Positions 43,293 to 54,936 are shown, counted from the stretch's first letter. The stretch: DNA of 64,000 bases from Actinophytocola algeriensis (GCF_014203735.1 NZ_JACHJQ010000001.1:1103269-1167268), one strand, 5' to 3'. The notes: generated by a model not told the origin, from the sequence alone. Made by a program: numbers and translations.

Positions 43293-43988
43293 CTACTTCG
43301 CGCGGGCGAGTACGGCGTGCAGCACGGTGGGGGCGACCTGCGCCGAGCTGCGCTCGCCGCTGACCTCGATCGTGTTGCCGTCGCCCTTGGACGGGCCGAC
43401 GTGCACGGTCTGGCCGGGGATGACCCCGACGTCCTTGAGCTCGGCCATGAGATCGGGGTCGAGCTGCACGTGCTCGGCGATGCGGCGGACCTCGACCTTG
43501 CCGCCGCCGCGGCGGGCGACGTCGTCCATGCGGACCAGGTCGGCCTCGATCGGTGCGGCGGGCTCGCCCTCGCCCAGCTTGTCCAGACCGGGGATCGGGT
43601 TGCCGTAGGGCGAGGTGGTGGGGTTGCCGAGCAGCTTCACCAGCTTGCGCTCGACGGCCTCGCTCATCACGTGCTCCCAGCGGCACGCCTCACTGTGGAC
43701 GTGCTCCCACTCCAGGCCGATCACGTCGACCAGGAGGCGCTCGGCGAGGCGGTGCTTGCGCATGACCGTGATGGCGAGCGCGCGGCCGTGGTCGGTGAGC
43801 TCGAGGTGCCGGTCGCCCGCGACGATGACCAGGCCGTCCCGTTCCATGCGGCCGACGGTCTGACTCACGGTCGGACCGCTCTGACCGAGGCGCTCGGCGA
43901 GCCTGGCACGCAGCGGGACGACGCCCTCCTCCTCGAGCTCGTAGATCGTCTTGAGGTACATCTCGGTGGTGTCGATGAGCTCGTTCAC
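43293..43988 (-). CDS. ideR: DtxR-family iron-dependent regulator
   Basis: The 231-residue protein follows IdeR/DtxR closely: [21 protein letters not shown] at the start, HTH around [24 protein letters not shown], metal-binding region [28 protein letters not shown] and a C-terminal SH3-like domain. It represses iron-uptake genes when iron is present. Mycobacteria have ideR close to sigB; here they are 8 kb apart with galKE on its other side. The GTG at 43988 has AAGGGGAAC before it. No IdeR box was confirmed in the window. Confidence 0.9.
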   Translation of the reverse strand: MNELIDTTEMYLKTIYELEEEGVVPLRARLAERLGQSGPTVSQTVGRMERDGLVIVAGDRHLELTDHGRALAITVMRKHRLAERLLVDVIGLEWEHVHSEACRWEHVMSEAVERKLVKLLGNPTTSPYGNPIPGLDKLGEGEPAAPIEADLVRMDDVARRGGGKVEVRRIAEHVQLDPDLMAELKDVGVIPGQTVHVGPSKGDGNTIEVSGERSSAQVAPTVLHAVLARAK

Positions 43989-44116
43989 GCCGTTCCCCTT
44001 CGTCCTCAACCATGCTAGTCGCTCGTCCAGGTGGAGCAGTGCGGCGGTCACGGGCAGTGAGCACACACCAGCTGCGGGACACGGCACGGCAGTTCGGGTG
44101 AGTGGAGAATAGCCGG

Positions 44117-44962
44117 GTGACTTCTCCACTGGTTTCGTGCACCGAACTGGCCGCGTCGCTGTCGGGGGCAGAGCCGCCCACGCTGCTGGACGTGCGGTGG
44201 CGTCTCGGCGGCCCGCCCGGTCGCGAGGACTACGACCGGGGCCACCTGCCCGGCGCGGTGTTCCTCGACCTGGACACGCAGCTGGCGGCGCCGCCGGGGC
44301 CGGGCGGGCGGCACCCGCTGCCGGAACCGGCGGAGCTGGAGCGCGCGTTGCGGGCCGCCGGTGTGCGGGACGGCCAGCCGGTCGTCGTCTACGACGCCGA
44401 CAACGGGTCGATCGCGGCCCGGCTCTGGTGGCTGTTGCGCTGGGCGGGGCACGACCGGGTGCGCGTGCTGGACGGCGGGTTCGCCGTCTGGCAGGCGGAG
44501 GGGCGTCCGGTCACGACCGACGTGCGGACGCCCGCTCAGGGCGACATCACGGTCCGGCCGGGTGGGCTGCCGGTGGTCGACGCCGACGGTGCGGCCGAAC
44601 TGGCGCGCACGGGTCTGCTGCTCGACGCCCGCGCGCCGGAGCGCTACCGGGGCGACGTGGAGCCGATCGACCCGAGGGCCGGGCACGTGCCGGGCGCGGT
44701 CAACGCGCCGTTCTCCGCGCACACGGGGGAGGACGGCCGCTGGCGCACGCCGGAGGAGCTGGCCGCGCACTTCGCCGACCTGGGGATCAGCGGGGAGCGG
44801 CCGGTCGGGGCCTACTGCGGGTCCGGGGTCACCGCCACCTCGGTGCTGCTCGCCCTGGCGGTCGCCGGGGTGGGGGACAGGGCCGCGCTGTACGCCGGGT
44901 CGTGGTCCAACTGGAGCGCGGACCCGGACCGGCCGGTGGCCACGGGTGACCTGCCAGGCTGA
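44117..44962 (+). CDS. sseA: Thiosulfate/3-mercaptopyruvate sulfurtransferase (two-domain rhodanese)
   Basis: The 281-residue protein has two rhodanese domains: an inactive first ([25 protein letters not shown]) and an active second whose catalytic loop is YCGSGVTA. It moves sulfur from thiosulfate or mercaptopyruvate to a thiol acceptor. The GTG start is at 44117. It diverges from ideR by 128 bases. There is no downstream partner; acuC starts 72 bases later. Confidence 0.88.
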   Translation: MTSPLVSCTELAASLSGAEPPTLLDVRWRLGGPPGREDYDRGHLPGAVFLDLDTQLAAPPGPGGRHPLPEPAELERALRAAGVRDGQPVVVYDADNGSIAARLWWLLRWAGHDRVRVLDGGFAVWQAEGRPVTTDVRTPAQGDITVRPGGLPVVDADGAAELARTGLLLDARAPERYRGDVEPIDPRAGHVPGAVNAPFSAHTGEDGRWRTPEELAAHFADLGISGERPVGAYCGSGVTATSVLLALAVAGVGDRAALYAGSWSNWSADPDRPVATGDLPG

Positions 44963-45034
44963 GGTACCTGTATACAGAATACAGCGCGCTCCGGTAACCG
45001 GGCCGGGGCCACCTCGTCTCGATAGGGTTGCGCC

Positions 45035-46210
45035 ATGGGCTTGCCTGGTTCGGTCGTGTGGGACTCCGCCTTGCTCGGTTACGACCTCGGCGGTGAGCAT
45101 CCGCTGCACCCCGTCAGGCTCGAGCTGACCATGCGGCTCGCCGCCACCCTCGGTGTGCTCGACGGGGTGGAACTGCTCGTCCCGCAGGAGGCCACCGACG
45201 AGGAGATCGAGCGCGTCCACGACGCCGGCTACCTCGCGGCCGTGCGTGAGGCGCCGATGGCCGGGTGGGACGTCGGGCACGGGCTGGGCACCCCGGACAA
45301 CCCCGTGTTCGACAACATGCACGAGGCTTCCGCGCGGGTCGTCGGGTCCTCCCTGCTCGCGGCGCGGCAGATCGCGAGCGGGACCACGAAGCGGGCGGTC
45401 GGCATCGCGGGCGGGCTGCACCACGCCATGCGCGACCACGCGCACGGCTTCTGCGTCTACAACGACCTCGCCGTCGCCATCTCCTGGTTGCTGGACAACG
45501 GGTACGAGCGCATCGCGTACCTCGACACCGACGTCCACCACGGCGACGGCGTGCAGGCCGCGTTCTACGACGACCCGCGCGTGCTGACGATCTCCCTGCA
45601 CCAGAACCCGCTGACGCTCTTCCCCGGCACCGGGTTCGCCGACGAGACCGGCGGGCCCAACGCGCCGGGCAGCGCCGTGAACGTGCCCCTGCCGCCCAAC
45701 ACCGGCGACCGCGCCTGGCTGCGGGCCTTCCACGCGGTCGTCCCGTCGCTGCTGGCCGAGTTCCAGCCACAGCTGCTCGTCAGCCAGTGCGGTGTGGACA
45801 CCCACCACGAGGACCCGCTCGCCTCGCTGTCGCTGTCCGTCGACGGGCACCGCACGATCTACCGGACCGTGCGCGCGCTCGCCGAGCAGTACGCGGGCGG
45901 CAACTGGCTCGCCGCGGGCGGCGGCGGGTACGCGCTGCTGCGCGTGGTGCCGCGGTCGTGGACCCACCTGATCGCGACCGTGCTCGACCGCGACGTCCCG
46001 GCCGACACCACGCTGCCCAGCGAGTGGACCAGGTTCGTCGACAAGATCGCCCCGACCGCGGAGCTGCCGCTCACCATGAGCGACGGCAAGAGCGTCGACT
46101 TCGAGCCGTGGGACGGCGAGGACGGCGAGCGCGTCGACAGCGTCATCAAGGAGGTCCGGCGCGCGGTCTTCCCGCTGCACGGCCTCGACCCCGACGATCC
46201 GAGAGACTGA
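45035..46210 (+). CDS. acuC: AcuC-type lysine deacetylase (histone-deacetylase family)
   Basis: The 391-residue zinc deacetylase has GGLHHAMRDHAHGFCVYND with the catalytic histidines, DTDVHHGDGVQ with the zinc aspartate, and CGVDTHHEDPLASLSLSV. In Bacillus AcuC removes acetyl groups from acetyl-CoA synthetase. It ends 3 bases before a gene for a Pat acetyltransferase, so here the writing and erasing enzymes are in one operon. The acs gene itself is outside the window. Confidence 0.88.
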   Translation: MGLPGSVVWDSALLGYDLGGEHPLHPVRLELTMRLAATLGVLDGVELLVPQEATDEEIERVHDAGYLAAVREAPMAGWDVGHGLGTPDNPVFDNMHEASARVVGSSLLAARQIASGTTKRAVGIAGGLHHAMRDHAHGFCVYNDLAVAISWLLDNGYERIAYLDTDVHHGDGVQAAFYDDPRVLTISLHQNPLTLFPGTGFADETGGPNAPGSAVNVPLPPNTGDRAWLRAFHAVVPSLLAEFQPQLLVSQCGVDTHHEDPLASLSLSVDGHRTIYRTVRALAEQYAGGNWLAAGGGGYALLRVVPRSWTHLIATVLDRDVPADTTLPSEWTRFVDKIAPTAELPLTMSDGKSVDFEPWDGEDGERVDSVIKEVRRAVFPLHGLDPDDPRD

Positions 46211-46213
46211 CCC

Positions 46214-48904
46214 ATGGCCGCCGACCAGCGGGACCCGTTCGACTACCCCAGGGACTGGGAGGCCGACCTGGTGCTGTCCGACGGCGGCACCGTCCACCTG
46301 CGGCCGATCGTGCCGAGCGACGCCGACGCGCTGCTCGCCTTCCACGGCCGCATGTCCGAACGCACCCGCTACCTGCGGTACTTCGGCGCCTACCCCCAGA
46401 TACCGCCGCGCGACCTCGAGCGGTTCACCACGGTCGACCACCACGACCGGGTCGCGTTCGTCGCGCTGCTCGGCGACGACATCGTCGCGGTCGCCCGCTA
46501 CGAGCGCATCGACCACGGGCCCACCGCCGAGGTCGCGTTCGTCGTCGAGGACCGCCACCAGAGCCGCGGCCTCGGGCCGATCTTCCTCGAGCACCTCGCG
46601 GCCGCGGCGCGCGAGGTCGGCATCGAGCGGTTCGTCGCCGAGGTGCTGGCCGAGAACTCCGCCATGCTCGGCGTGTTCCGTGCCGCGGGCTACCAGGTGA
46701 CCCGCGAGATGGAGGAGGGCGTCTTCCACCTGGAGTTCGCCATCGACCCCACCGAGGAGTCGGTCGCCGTCGCGCGGTCCAGGGAGCAGGCGGCGGAGGC
46801 CCGCAGCGTGCACAACCTGCTGCACCCGCGCTCGGTCGCGCTGATCGGCGCCTCCACCGACCCGGACAAGATCGGCTACGCGGTGCTCGGGAACCTCCTG
46901 CGCGCCGACTTCGCCGGGCCCGTCTTCCCCGTGAACGCCGAGCACCGGTCGGTGCGCGGCGTGCGGGCCTACGCCAGCGTGCTCGACATCCCCGACCCCG
47001 TCGACCTCGCGGTCGTCGCGGTGCCCGCCGAGCACATGGACGAGGTGATGGACGCCTGCCTCGCCAAGGGGGTGAAAGCGCTCGTGGTGATCGCGTCCGG
47101 CTTCAGCGACGCGGGCCCGGCCGGTGAGGGCGCCGAACGCAGGCTGGTCACCGAAGCACGGGCGCACGGCATGCGGGTCGTGGGGCCCAACGCCCTCGGT
47201 GTGGTCAACACCGACCCGGCCGTGCGGCTCAACGCGACGCTCGCGCCCAAGGTGCCCGGCCGCGGCCGCAGCGGGTTCTTCAGCCAGTCCGGTGCGCTCG
47301 GCACCGCGATCCTCGCCGACGCCGCCGCACGCGGGCTGGGCCTGTCGACGTTCGTGTCCGCGGGCAACCGCGCCGACGTCTCCGGCAACGACCTGCTGCA
47401 GTACTGGGAGACCGACCCGGCGACCGACGTGGTGCTGCTGTACCTGGAGTCGTTCGGCAACCCGCGCAAGTTCGCCCGCCTCGCCCGCAGGCTCGGCCGC
47501 GTCAAGCCGATCGTCGCGGTGAAGTCCGGCCGCAACGCCGTGCTGCCCGCACTGGCCGCGACCTCGGTCGCGGTCGACGACGCGAGCGTGCAGGCGCTGT
47601 TCGAGCAGGCAGGCGTGATCCGGGTCGAGTCGCTCGCGCAACTCTTCGACACCGGGCTGCTGCTCGCGCACCAGCCGCTGCCGCGCGGCGGCCGGGTCGC
47701 GGTGGTCGGCAACTCGTCCGCGATCGGTGTGCTGGCCGCCGACGCCGCGCTCGGCCAGGGGCTGGAGCTGGCGGGCCAGCCGGTGGACGTCGGTGCCTCG
47801 GCCGGCCCGGACGTGCTCGCCGCCGCGGTCCGCGAGCACCTGCGCGGCGACGAGGTCGACGCGCTCGTCGTGGTGTTCGTGCCGCCGCTGTCGATCCCGG
47901 GCGCCGAGTACGCGCGGGCGCTGCGGGACGCGGCCGCCGAGGAGGGCGGCACGAAACCGATCGTGTCGACCTTCCTTGCCACCGAAGGCATTCCGGCCGA
48001 GCTGGCCGTGCGCGGCAAGGACGGCTCGCCCGCCCGGGGCTCGATCCCGTCCTACCCGAGCCCGGAACGTGCCGTGCTCGCGCTGGCCCGCGCCACCCGG
48101 TACGCGACCTGGCGGTCCGCGCCACAGGGCGAGCTGGTGCGGCCGGAGGGTGTGGACGTCGAGACCGCACGCACACTGGTCGAGTCCCGTCTGTCCGAGG
48201 TGGACGACGGGCTGGTTGAGCTGACCGACGCCGAGGCCGTACGGCTGCTTTCCTGCTACGGCATCGAGATCGCCCCGCACCGGGCCGTCGCCTCCGCCGA
48301 CGAGGCGGTCGCGGTGGCGGAGGAACTGGGTTACCCGGTCGCGGTGAAGGCCACCGGCGAGCGGTGGTGGCGCCGCTCCGATCTGGAGGGCGTGCGGCTC
48401 GACCTGGCCACGGCGGAGGCCGTGCGGGCCGCGTTCGCCGACCTCACCGAGCTGACCGAGGTGGCCGACATCTACGTGCAGCGTATGGCACGCAAGGGAA
48501 TCGGCTGCTCGATCGGGCTGCGCGACGACCCGTCGTTCGGCACGCTCGTCTCGTTCGGACTGTCCGGTGTGGTCTCCGACCTGCTCGGCGACCGCGCCTA
48601 CCGCGCGTTGCCGCTGACCGACGTGGACGCCGCCGCACTGGTCCGCGCCCCGAAGGCCGCCCCGCTGCTCACCGGCTACCGCGGCACCGAGCCCGCGGAC
48701 CTGGACGCGCTGGCCGACCTGGTGCTGCGGGTCGCGGCGCTCGCCGAGGACGTGCCGGAGGTCCGGTGGCTCCTGCTGGAACCGATCCTGGCCGCGCAGG
48801 CGGGTGCGCAGGCGGTCGGCGCGCGGGTGAAGGTCGGGCCGCCGCCGTCGCGGCAGGACAGCGGGCCGCGCAGGCTCCGATCACTGACTTTCCTACGAAA
48901 GTAG
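46214..48904 (+). CDS. Pat-type protein lysine acetyltransferase, GNAT + acyl-CoA synthetase-like
   Basis: The 896-residue protein has an N-terminal GNAT domain (about 20-175; acetyl-CoA loop in EDRHQSRGLGPIFL) followed by the NDP-forming acyl-CoA synthetase-like region: CoA-binding SVALIGASTDPDKIGYAV, ligase-CoA and an ATP-grasp end (GYPVAVKATGERWWRR). This GNAT-first order is known for type II Pat enzymes of actinobacteria, which acetylate Acs-type enzymes. The catalytic His of the CoA-ligase segment is replaced or not visible, as expected for a regulatory domain. The gene is coupled to acuC. Confidence 0.85.
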   Translation: MAADQRDPFDYPRDWEADLVLSDGGTVHLRPIVPSDADALLAFHGRMSERTRYLRYFGAYPQIPPRDLERFTTVDHHDRVAFVALLGDDIVAVARYERIDHGPTAEVAFVVEDRHQSRGLGPIFLEHLAAAAREVGIERFVAEVLAENSAMLGVFRAAGYQVTREMEEGVFHLEFAIDPTEESVAVARSREQAAEARSVHNLLHPRSVALIGASTDPDKIGYAVLGNLLRADFAGPVFPVNAEHRSVRGVRAYASVLDIPDPVDLAVVAVPAEHMDEVMDACLAKGVKALVVIASGFSDAGPAGEGAERRLVTEARAHGMRVVGPNALGVVNTDPAVRLNATLAPKVPGRGRSGFFSQSGALGTAILADAAARGLGLSTFVSAGNRADVSGNDLLQYWETDPATDVVLLYLESFGNPRKFARLARRLGRVKPIVAVKSGRNAVLPALAATSVAVDDASVQALFEQAGVIRVESLAQLFDTGLLLAHQPLPRGGRVAVVGNSSAIGVLAADAALGQGLELAGQPVDVGASAGPDVLAAAVREHLRGDEVDALVVVFVPPLSIPGAEYARALRDAAAEEGGTKPIVSTFLATEGIPAELAVRGKDGSPARGSIPSYPSPERAVLALARATRYATWRSAPQGELVRPEGVDVETARTLVESRLSEVDDGLVELTDAEAVRLLSCYGIEIAPHRAVASADEAVAVAEELGYPVAVKATGERWWRRSDLEGVRLDLATAEAVRAAFADLTELTEVADIYVQRMARKGIGCSIGLRDDPSFGTLVSFGLSGVVSDLLGDRAYRALPLTDVDAAALVRAPKAAPLLTGYRGTEPADLDALADLVLRVAALAEDVPEVRWLLLEPILAAQAGAQAVGARVKVGPPPSRQDSGPRRLRSLTFLRK

Positions 48905-48956
48905 GGTTTGTCGAAAGGCTTGCAACCGCGTTCGGCGACAGCTGCGTCCTCTGCAC

Positions 48957-49430
48957 ATGAAACGCCTAGGAACCGTTGTTGGCGCTGGCGTTCTGCTCTT
49001 GGTCATGAGCGCTTGCGCCAACACGCAAGAGAACCAGGAGCCGGGTACCGGCACGACCGAGCCCACCGCGACGTCGGAGTCGGCCACACCTGATCGTCAG
49101 CCTGCGCGGACGCCCCCTGCCGGTGGTGAGGCGGTCGCGAAGACGCAGATCGACAACTCCCAGTTGCCGAAGGGCTACCCGCAGTTGGTGTGGACCGAGG
49201 ACGACGGGATGTCCGTGGGTGTGGTCGCCCAGGAAGGCGGCTGCGGCAAGGCCAGCGTGGAGATCCCGGAGCAGACCGACACGCAGGTCGTGGTGCTGAT
49301 GGTGGAGACGCAGCCCGCTGAGCCGAAGACCTGCACGATGGACCTGCGCTACCCGAAGATCACCACCGAGCTGGACGCGCCGCTGGCCGACCGCACGGTG
49401 GTGCTGAAGACCGAGCAGCGCAAGGCCTGA
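48957..49430 (+). CDS. Secreted lipoprotein 1 of a sister pair
   Basis: The 157-residue protein has a lipoprotein signal with Cys at residue 20 (LLLVMSAC), a Thr/Glu/Pro linker (about 24-55) and a small domain ending LDAPLADRTVVLKTE. The end is similar to that of the lipoprotein at 49580-50161 ([15 protein letters not shown]), so they are paralogues. Two conserved cysteines (in EGGCGKA and KTCTMDL) may be bonded. Function is unknown. A strong terminator separates the pair. Confidence 0.75.
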   Translation: MKRLGTVVGAGVLLLVMSACANTQENQEPGTGTTEPTATSESATPDRQPARTPPAGGEAVAKTQIDNSQLPKGYPQLVWTEDDGMSVGVVAQEGGCGKASVEIPEQTDTQVVVLMVETQPAEPKTCTMDLRYPKITTELDAPLADRTVVLKTEQRKA

Positions 49431-49455
49431 CCCACAACACAAGCACCCTCCCCCT

Positions 49456-49494
49456 GGTGCCCGGTCACGCGACGCCCCCGCGTGACCGGGCACC
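49456..49494 (+). terminator. Strong terminator between the two lipoprotein genes
   Basis: GGTGCCCGGTCACGCG (49456-49471) pairs perfectly with CGCGTGACCGGGCACC (49479-49494) over 16 bp, with a seven-base loop. Lipoprotein 2 therefore needs its own promoter. Confidence 0.88.
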
Positions 49495-49579
49495 GTCTGG
49501 TCTGGCTCGCTCCGCTCGCTGCTCGCGGGCCCGCTCGCTCTCGTGCAACCGGGGAGGGCGCGGCTACCGTCCTTCCCCC

Positions 49580-50157
49580 ATGAGGGCTTTGCTGACCACC
49601 GCCGCCGCGGCGCTCGCACTCGGTGTGCTCGCCGGGTGCGGGGACGCGTCCACCCCTGCCGCGTCCGACCAGACCACCACCACGACGTCGTCAGAGCAGC
49701 CGTCCAAGACGGCGCCTGAGCCGCCGACCCCGTCGGACGTGGCCACCCCGCAGCCACCGGAGGCGGGCAAGCCGCAGGACCCGGTGAGCGGTGAGCCCCC
49801 GGTGACCATCGGCGCGGACGGCCCGGTCGTGCCCGCGGGCGTGACCGAGGTGCCCGCTGGGCAGGTCGACGCGACCGCGCTGCCGCAGTACGTCGAGTTC
49901 GGCAACAAGGTGTGGCAGTACAACGACGGTTTCTCGCTGCAGCTGTTCGCGTCGGCGAGCAGCGGCTGCTCCGGTGCGGAGGCCATGGTCGTCGACCAGT
50001 CCGCGGACGCGGTGAAGATCGTCGTGCGTCCGCTGGACCAGCCCCAGGGCGGTAGCCCGGACGGCACCATGTGCACGCAGGTCATGACGCCGGTGCCGGT
50101 GACCGTCACCCTCGAACAGCCGCTGCGGGACCGGGAGGTCCTGCTGTCGGCGGGCCG

Positions 50158-50161
<4 letters not shown>
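49580..50161 (+). CDS. Secreted lipoprotein 2 of a sister pair
   Basis: The 193-residue protein has a lipobox LAGC (Cys 20), a long Thr/Ser/Pro-rich linker (about 25-75), and a C-terminal domain of about 95 residues with two cysteines (SSGCSGAEA and GTMCTQV). The C-terminus resembles lipoprotein 1. Its stop overlaps the stop of the fumarase gene on the other strand by 4 bases. The ATG at 49580 gives a typical signal. Function is unknown. Confidence 0.75.
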
Positions 50162-51813
<1,652 letters not shown>

Positions 51814-52143
51814 CTTGGGGACTCCTGTGTCAGTGGTGGGATTCCCTGACGTTACCGCTTGTCATCCTGGGCCTGGAGTGTGGTGTTGCTCGCTGAGGGC
51901 AGTTGTTGTTGTGCCTTTGTCGTGCGGGATTGGCCACGCTGTGCGGGGTTGTCCATGCCGAAATGCCGAAATGCCGAGAGGCCGCGGCAGCCCCCGGCTG
52001 CCGCGACCTCCCGTTAGATGGCGATCACAGATGGTGATTGGTCACCTGCATCGCGTAGTCCAGTCCCTAGACCGTGCCGTGGCGTGCGTCACGTGTCAAT
52101 GGGTTCTCGCTGTCTGGACGTACGTCGATGCGGAATTGGTTGC
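51814..52143. other. Intergenic region between fumarase and sigB
   Basis: The 330 bases carry the sigB terminator (51983-52005), three near-copies of ATGCCGAA (51957-51978) and the fumarase promoter region. No gene is seen. Confidence 0.5.
51983..52005 (-). terminator. Terminator after sigB
   Basis: CGCGGCAGCC (51983-51992) and GGCTGCCGCG (51996-52005) form a 10-bp stem with a 3-base loop, 139 bases beyond the sigB stop. Confidence 0.65.
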
Positions 52144-53112
52144 TCAGCTTGCGTATGCGCGTAGCTTCTCGGCTCGTTCGCCCTGGCGGAGCTTGGACAT
52201 GACCTCTCGTTCGATCTGGCGGACGCGTTCGCGGGAGAGGCCGAAGCGCTTGCCGATCTGGTCGAGGGTGTGGGGCTGTCCGTCGTCGAGGCCGTAGCGG
52301 AGGCGGATGACCGACTGCTCGCGGTCGTCGAGGGTGGCGAGGACTCGGCGCAGGTCGTCGTGGAGCAGGCCCGAGATGACCGCGCTCTCCGCGTCCGTCG
52401 CTTCGCCGTCTTCGATGAAGTCGCCGAGTGGGGCGTCTTCCTCGGAGCCGACCGGCATGTCGAGGCTCACCGGGTCGCGGGCGTGGTCGAGGAGGTCGGA
52501 GACCTTCTCGGGGGTCAGTCCCACTTCCTTGGCCAACTCGTCGTGAGTGGCCTCGCGGCCGAGCTGCTGGTGCAGGTCGCGCTTGATGCGGGCCAGCTTG
52601 TTGACCTGCTCCACCAGGTGGACGGGCAGCCGGATGGTCCTGCTCTGGTCTGCCATGCCACGGGTGATGGCCTGCCGGATCCACCACGTGGCGTACGTGG
52701 AGAACTTGAAACCCTTGGTGTAGTCGAACTTCTCGACCGCACGGATGAGGCCGAGGTTGCCTTCCTGGATCAGGTCCAGGAGCGGCATGCCGCGACCGGT
52801 GTACCGCTTGGCCAGCGACACCACGAGCCGGAGGTTCGCCTCCAGCAGGTGGTTCTTCGCGACGTGCCCGTCGTTCACGAGCTGACGTAGCTCGGATCGG
52901 CGCGTACTGTCGAGTTCGTCGGCGGTGTCGAGCATGTGCTGGGCGAAGACACCAGCCTCGATGCGCTTGGCGAGCTCGACTTCCTGGGCCGCGCTCAACA
53001 GCGCGGTCCGGCCGATGCCGTTGAGGTACACGCGGACCAGGTCGGCCGCGGGGCCCTGGGCATCGAGGTCGATCTCGCTGGGCTCCGGCACGCGTTGCTG
53101 TGGGACCGTCAT
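52144..53112 (-). CDS. sigB: Principal-like sigma factor SigB
   Basis: The 322-residue sigma-70 protein lacks the long region 1.1 of the primary sigma factor. It has regions 1.2-2 ([61 protein letters not shown]), region 3 and region 4 ([25 protein letters not shown]). In mycobacteria sigB serves stationary phase and stress. It lies near a DUF3099 gene, as there. The ATG at 53112 is chosen because upstream sequence holds an ECF-type promoter (53217-53245). Confidence 0.93.
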   Translation of the reverse strand: MTVPQQRVPEPSEIDLDAQGPAADLVRVYLNGIGRTALLSAAQEVELAKRIEAGVFAQHMLDTADELDSTRRSELRQLVNDGHVAKNHLLEANLRLVVSLAKRYTGRGMPLLDLIQEGNLGLIRAVEKFDYTKGFKFSTYATWWIRQAITRGMADQSRTIRLPVHLVEQVNKLARIKRDLHQQLGREATHDELAKEVGLTPEKVSDLLDHARDPVSLDMPVGSEEDAPLGDFIEDGEATDAESAVISGLLHDDLRRVLATLDDREQSVIRLRYGLDDGQPHTLDQIGKRFGLSRERVRQIEREVMSKLRQGERAEKLRAYAS

Positions 53113-53216
53113 GCTCTCCCTCCCCCTTTCGCGGGCTGGTGTGTCCTCTGTCACACCGGCCGTGTGTCCGGTGAGCCGCCTGGCGGTGGATCGCCCTCGG
53201 TGGCTGGACACTCTGG

Positions 53217-53245
53217 AAAACGCCGTTGGGTCTCGATTCGTTCCC
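53217..53245 (-). promoter_or_regulatory. ECF-type (SigE/SigH-like) promoter of sigB
   Basis: On the sigB strand GGGAAC (53245-53240), 17 bases, then CGTTTT (53222-53217). GGAAC with GTT 16-18 bases later is the SigE/SigH/SigR consensus. Mycobacterial sigB is transcribed from such a promoter. The leader to the start codon would be about 100 bases. Confidence 0.6.
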
Positions 53246-53325
53246 GAGATCTCAACTGGATGACGTCAGCCCCACCACACCGGTTGCTCTACCAATGCTG
53301 AGGTTTTCCTGAGAGCTCGACGGGC

Positions 53326-53751
53326 TCAAACCTCGACGAGGACGGTGAAAGGTCCGTCGTTCTCCGAGGCGACCGTCATCATCGCGCCGAAACGCCCGGT
53401 CTCCACGTGTGCGCCGCGCGTGCGCAGTGCCGCGACGACCGCGTCGACGAGTGGTTCCGCGACCTCCGGGCGGGCCGCCTGTGTCCACGACGGACGCCGG
53501 CCCTTGCGCGTGTCCCCGTACAACGTGAACTGGCTCACGACGAGCAAGGGGGCGCCCGTCGTCGCGCACGACTGCTCGTCGCGCAGGATGCGCAGTTCGT
53601 GCAGTTTGCGGGCCATCGTGTCGATCTGGGCGGTCGTGTCCCCATTCGCGATGCCCAGCAGCACCAGCAGGCCCGGCTCCTTGATCTCGCCGACCACGGA
53701 CCCGTCGACGGTCACACTCGCCGACAACACCCTCGCCACCACCGCACGCAC
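53326..53751 (-). CDS. dtd: D-aminoacyl-tRNA deacylase
   Basis: Dtd removes D-amino acids wrongly charged on tRNA. The 141-residue protein has the SQFTLYGD active-site motif (Thr catalytic) and the NDGPFT motif near the end (usually GPVT). The GTG at 53749-53751 begins the family start [17 protein letters not shown]. It lies upstream of sigB on the same strand with 213 bases between, and 24 bases after a methyltransferase gene. Confidence 0.95.
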   Translation of the reverse strand: MRAVVARVLSASVTVDGSVVGEIKEPGLLVLLGIANGDTTAQIDTMARKLHELRILRDEQSCATTGAPLLVVSQFTLYGDTRKGRRPSWTQAARPEVAEPLVDAVVAALRTRGAHVETGRFGAMMTVASENDGPFTVLVEV

Positions 53752-53775
53752 GCGGGAGATGGTGTCAGGACCACC

Positions 53776-54525
53776 TCACCGGCGGGCCACCAGGTGGTAG
53801 TACCGCGCGGTGAGCAGGTGCGGCATGCGGTTCGACAGCGCCAGCTCGAGCCGCTCCAGGTCCGCCATGAAGCCCGGGTCGGCCGCGTCCTGCTCGGCGA
53901 TCAGATCGCTCACGCACCGCACCCCGTACCGGACGATCTCCTCCATGCCCAGCTCGGCGAGCGTCGCGACGACCTCACCGACCGTGCCCGGGGTGGACCA
54001 CTCGTCGGCGCCGCCGTCCAGCTCGCGCAGCGCGAGAGCGGGTGAGCGGTCCCGCAGCACCGCCTGTGCCGGGCCGAAGTCCTCGTTGGGGCCGAGTACC
54101 GACAGCAGGCCGCCGGGCCGCAGCGGCGCGGTGATGGCGGCGAGCACGGCCCGCCGCTCGTCCGGTGACTCCGCGTAGTGCAGCAGGTTGTGGCACAGCA
54201 CGAGGTCGAAGTCGTGGTCGGTGAACACCTCTGGCGCGTCGTGGGCGGCGGCCTGGACCACGTGCAGCCGGTCGGCGACGCCGTGGGCGTCCGCGGCGTC
54301 GATCGCCGCGCGCAGCATGGCGCCCGCCGGGTCGAGCACGGTCACCTCGTGGCCCTGTGCCGCGAGGCGGACCGCGGCCATGCCGTTGCCGCCCGCCACG
54401 TCCAGGACCCGGGCGGGTTCCTGGCCGAGGTGGCGGGCGAGATTGGCCTCGGTGACGGTGTGCCGCAGCCGGTCCAGCGGGCTCAGCCGCCATTCCCGCC
54501 GGGTCTCGAACCCGCTCAAGGTCAT
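53776..54525 (-). CDS. SAM-dependent methyltransferase
   Basis: The 249-residue protein has motif I VLDVAGGNGMAAVRLA, acidic motif II DPAGAML, the LVLCHNLLHYA segment and LRPGGLLSVLG, all as in class I methyltransferases of the UbiE/CmoA type. The substrate is unknown. ATG at 54523-54525 starts the protein. It shares a 99-base divergent promoter region with the DUF3099 gene. Confidence 0.8.
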   Translation of the reverse strand: MTLSGFETRREWRLSPLDRLRHTVTEANLARHLGQEPARVLDVAGGNGMAAVRLAAQGHEVTVLDPAGAMLRAAIDAADAHGVADRLHVVQAAAHDAPEVFTDHDFDLVLCHNLLHYAESPDERRAVLAAITAPLRPGGLLSVLGPNEDFGPAQAVLRDRSPALALRELDGGADEWSTPGTVGEVVATLAELGMEEIVRYGVRCVSDLIAEQDAADPGFMADLERLELALSNRMPHLLTARYYHLVARR

Positions 54526-54624
54526 GAAACCTTCATACCGGCTTTCATCCGCCTGACAACGCACTTCTACCCGGATGGCGCAATCACTCCCGGAAGGTGC
54601 GACCATGGTCTGGGAGGTGGTGTC

Positions 54625-54936
54625 GTGAAGTCCGAGCGGGACGACACCCCGGTTCTCATCACCGAGGCGGCGCCGTCGTACGAAGAGGAGTACGCGGCGC
54701 GCAAACGCAAGTACCTGACGATGATGTTGCTGCGCATGCCGTGCCTGATCCTGGCGGGCATCTTCCACCAGACGTGGTGGCTGGCGCTGGCGTTCGTGGC
54801 GCTGTCGATCCCACTGCCGTGGATCGCCGTGCTGATCGCGAACGACCGGCCGCCCCGCAAGGCGGAGCACGTCAACCGCTACGAGCAGACGCCGATGGCG
54901 CTGGAAAAAGGGGACCACCCGGTCATCGACGGCTGA
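54625..54936 (+). CDS. DUF3099 membrane protein
   Basis: The 103-residue protein has a charged start (TPVLITEAAPSYEEEYAARKRKYL), two membrane helices (MMLLRMPCLILAGIF and WWLALAFVALSIPLPWIAVLIA) and a tail with NDRPPRKAEHV. This layout is DUF3099, found near sigB in mycobacteria (Rv2709). Function is unknown. The GTG at 54625 follows GGGAGGTGG. The end overlaps the PfkB kinase gene on the other strand by 14 bases. Confidence 0.85.
   Translation: MKSERDDTPVLITEAAPSYEEEYAARKRKYLTMMLLRMPCLILAGIFHQTWWLALAFVALSIPLPWIAVLIANDRPPRKAEHVNRYEQTPMALEKGDHPVIDG

Noticed and set aside
44048-48280. Very long antisense open frame opposite sseA, acuC and pat
   Set aside because: Mirror of well-supported genes in GC-rich DNA; low-complexity Arg/Gly/His protein.
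53285-53303. tRNA D-arm-like sequence on the minus strand (CTCAGCATTGGTAGAG)
   Set aside because: No matching acceptor, anticodon or T arm at proper distance; the area is the sigB leader.
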